This document shows positions 6,113-7,335 of a DNA stretch of 7,335 nucleotides, piece after piece (the stretch's first letter is position 1; every line of letters starts with the position of its first letter). The translations under genes were made by a program, and so were the position numbers. The notes below the pieces were generated by a model. It was not told the DNA's origin. It searched no databases and was given only the letters and a program-made list of their open reading frames with translations. Location: NCBI GenBank assembly GCA_937902605.1, contig CALFNC010000257.1, forward strand, positions 1-7,335, in the 5' to 3' direction. Origin of the DNA: an uncultured Acidobacteriota bacterium. GTDB lineage: Bacteria; Acidobacteriota; Thermoanaerobaculia; UBA5066.

Positions 6113-7335
6113 GCGACGGCCGCGACATTCCCCACACGGGCGGCATCCTCGTCGTCGACGACGACCCAGGTCTCGCGTCCGCGCTGCAGGACCTCCTCCG
6201 GCAGGACGGGTATGCCGTCGAAGTCGCCCTCTCCGCATCCGAGGCCCTCGCGGTCCACCAGCGGAATCCGCACCTCGCGGTCGCCCTCGTGGACCTGATC
6301 ATGCCAGTCACCGGCGGCCTCGCGCTCATGGACGAGCTGCACCGCGCCAACCCCGATCTCGCCGTCATCATCATGACCGGATTCGCCACGATCGAGACCG
6401 CGGTCGAAGCCGTCAAGCGGGGCGCGGAGGACTACGTCACCAAGCCCTTCGACCATCAGACGATCCGAAAGAAGATCGGACGCGTTATGGAGGTCTTCGA
6501 GCTACGGGACCAAGTGACGCACCTCGAGGCGAGCCTGGAGCGCCTCCCCTGCTTCGCGACGATCGTGGCGGTCTCCCCCTCCATGCAGCGTGTCCTGGAG
6601 CGGGCGCAGCTCGCCGCTGCGACCGACGCATCGGTCCTCCTCTTGGGGGAGACCGGGACCGGCAAGGAGCGTTTCGCGCGGTCGATTCATGCGGCTAGCC
6701 CCCGCGCCTTGAAGCCGTTCGTCCCGGTCAACTGCGGCGCGCTACCCCGCGAGCTCGTCGAGAGCGAGCTCTTCGGACACCGCCGGGGCGCATTCACCGG
6801 AGCCTACGCGGACAACCCAGGCGTCTTTGCCGCGGCAGCCGGTGGGACCGTCTTCCTCGACGAGATCGGCGAGACGCCGAAGGAGGCGCAGGTCAAGCTC
6901 CTCCGCGTCCTCCAGGAGAGGGAGCTGCGGCCAGTTGGCAGCCAGAAAACCGTCCCCATCGACGTCCGCCTCGTCGCCGCCTCCAATCGTCCCTTGGAAA
7001 CGCTTCGCAGCGAGTTCCTCCGGGAGGACTTCTACTTCCGGATCGCCACCATCGTCATCGAGGTGCCACCGCTCCGCGCCCGGCCAGAGGACATCCTCGT
7101 CCTGGCCCAGCACATCACGGCCCGGCTCTCGCGTCAGGCGGGGCGCGAAATCTCGCTCACGCGGCCGGCGCTGGAGCAGCTCCTTGCTTACCCGTTCCCC
7201 GGGAACGTCCGCGAGCTCGAAAACATCCTCGAGAGCGTCGCCGCGGTCTCGACCGAAAATCCCCAGGCCGTGACGGAGAAGAGCTTGAAGGAGCTGCTTC
7301 AACGTTCCGGAGGACTGTCCGCCCCTCCCCTCTCG
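6109..7335 (+). CDS. Sigma-54-dependent response regulator (NtrC family), 3' truncated by window
   Basis: The frame stays open from GTG 6109 to the window end, giving 409 residues with no stop. The receiver domain (about 11-130) has the acidic group D17-D19, phospho-acceptor D62 in LVDLIMP, T90 in IMTG and K112 in VTKPF. The AAA+ domain has Walker A GETGTGKE (180-187), the sigma-54 contact loop GAFTGA (227-232), Walker B FLDEIG (249-254), LREDFYFRI (304-312) and FPGNVREL (363-370), where the usual Trp is Phe. It should therefore activate RNA polymerase-sigma54 when phosphorylated by the adjacent kinase. The Fis-type DNA-binding helix-turn-helix expected in the last ~50-60 residues lies beyond the window and cannot be confirmed. 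The start overlaps the kinase stop (GTGA). The first in-frame ATG (6301) would destroy the receiver domain, so GTG is preferred. AGGAG at 6091-6095 is 13 bases away and GAGG at 6101-6104 is 4 bases away; either could serve. Targets are inferred to be the respiratory genes upstream. Confidence 0.93.
   Translation, partial: MSDGRDIPHTGGILVVDDDPGLASALQDLLRQDGYAVEVALSASEALAVHQRNPHLAVALVDLIMPVTGGLALMDELHRANPDLAVIIMTGFATIETAVEAVKRGAEDYVTKPFDHQTIRKKIGRVMEVFELRDQVTHLEASLERLPCFATIVAVSPSMQRVLERAQLAAATDASVLLLGETGTGKERFARSIHAASPRALKPFVPVNCGALPRELVESELFGHRRGAFTGAYADNPGVFAAAAGGTVFLDEIGETPKEAQVKLLRVLQERELRPVGSQKTVPIDVRLVAASNRPLETLRSEFLREDFYFRIATIVIEVPPLRARPEDILVLAQHITARLSRQAGREISLTRPALEQLLAYPFPGNVRELENILESVAAVSTENPQAVTEKSLKELLQRSGGLSAPPLS

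Noticed and set aside
5009..6238. Long minus-strand open frame (409 codons) opposite the kinase
   Set aside because: The plus strand has intact PAS, H, N and G boxes. The minus product is Arg/Asp/Glu-rich, has no motifs, and crosses the kinase/regulator junction.

Overview
This is a high-G+C window from a bacterium with a periplasm and c-type cytochromes. It holds the distal part of a respiratory operon followed by its probable regulators. Six protein-coding genes fill nearly all of it, all on the + strand and mostly overlapping or tightly spaced. The gene mix (NrfD-type quinol module, multiheme cytochromes, sigma-54 two-component system) fits Acidobacteriota, Myxococcota/Desulfobacterota-like or Methylomirabilota-like genomes. 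The sequence alone does not fix the taxon.

Region 1 (2-2866) encodes three subunits of a complex iron-sulfur molybdoenzyme (CISM)-type membrane complex: the C-terminal part of a molybdopterin-guanine-dinucleotide subunit (its start lies upstream), a four-cluster [4Fe-4S] ferredoxin-like subunit with all 16 cysteines, and a NrfD/PsrC/ActC-like polytopic membrane subunit with a GTG start. The first two genes are 2 bases apart. The second and third overlap by 14 bases.

Region 2 (2863-4744) encodes two exported cytochromes. The first overlaps the membrane subunit by ATGA. It has four c-heme domains that look like a duplicated two-domain unit (A-B-A-B), each with a Met at a fixed position in a MWNH-type motif. 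After 79 bases comes a small, lysine-rich tetraheme cytochrome of the c554-like type. Together they would carry eight c hemes.

Region 3 (4799-7335) encodes a two-component system: a two-TM, PAS-containing histidine kinase with an unusual His-His H-box, then a sigma-54-activating NtrC-type response regulator. The regulator starts at a GTG overlapping the kinase stop and runs off the window, with no stop codon in the 409 visible codons.

Working model (inference): the NrfD subunit exchanges electrons with the quinone pool, the Fe-S subunit wires it to the Mo-type subunit, and the two periplasmic cytochromes carry electrons to or from the complex. The downstream kinase/regulator pair probably controls the cluster from a sigma-54 promoter outside this window. 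Whether the complex is a terminal reductase, a substrate dehydrogenase, or a quinol:cytochrome c oxidoreductase like alternative complex III or Qrc cannot be settled here, because the N-terminal catalytic part of the Mo subunit is missing. No RNA genes, CRISPR arrays, insertion sequences or convincing terminators were seen.
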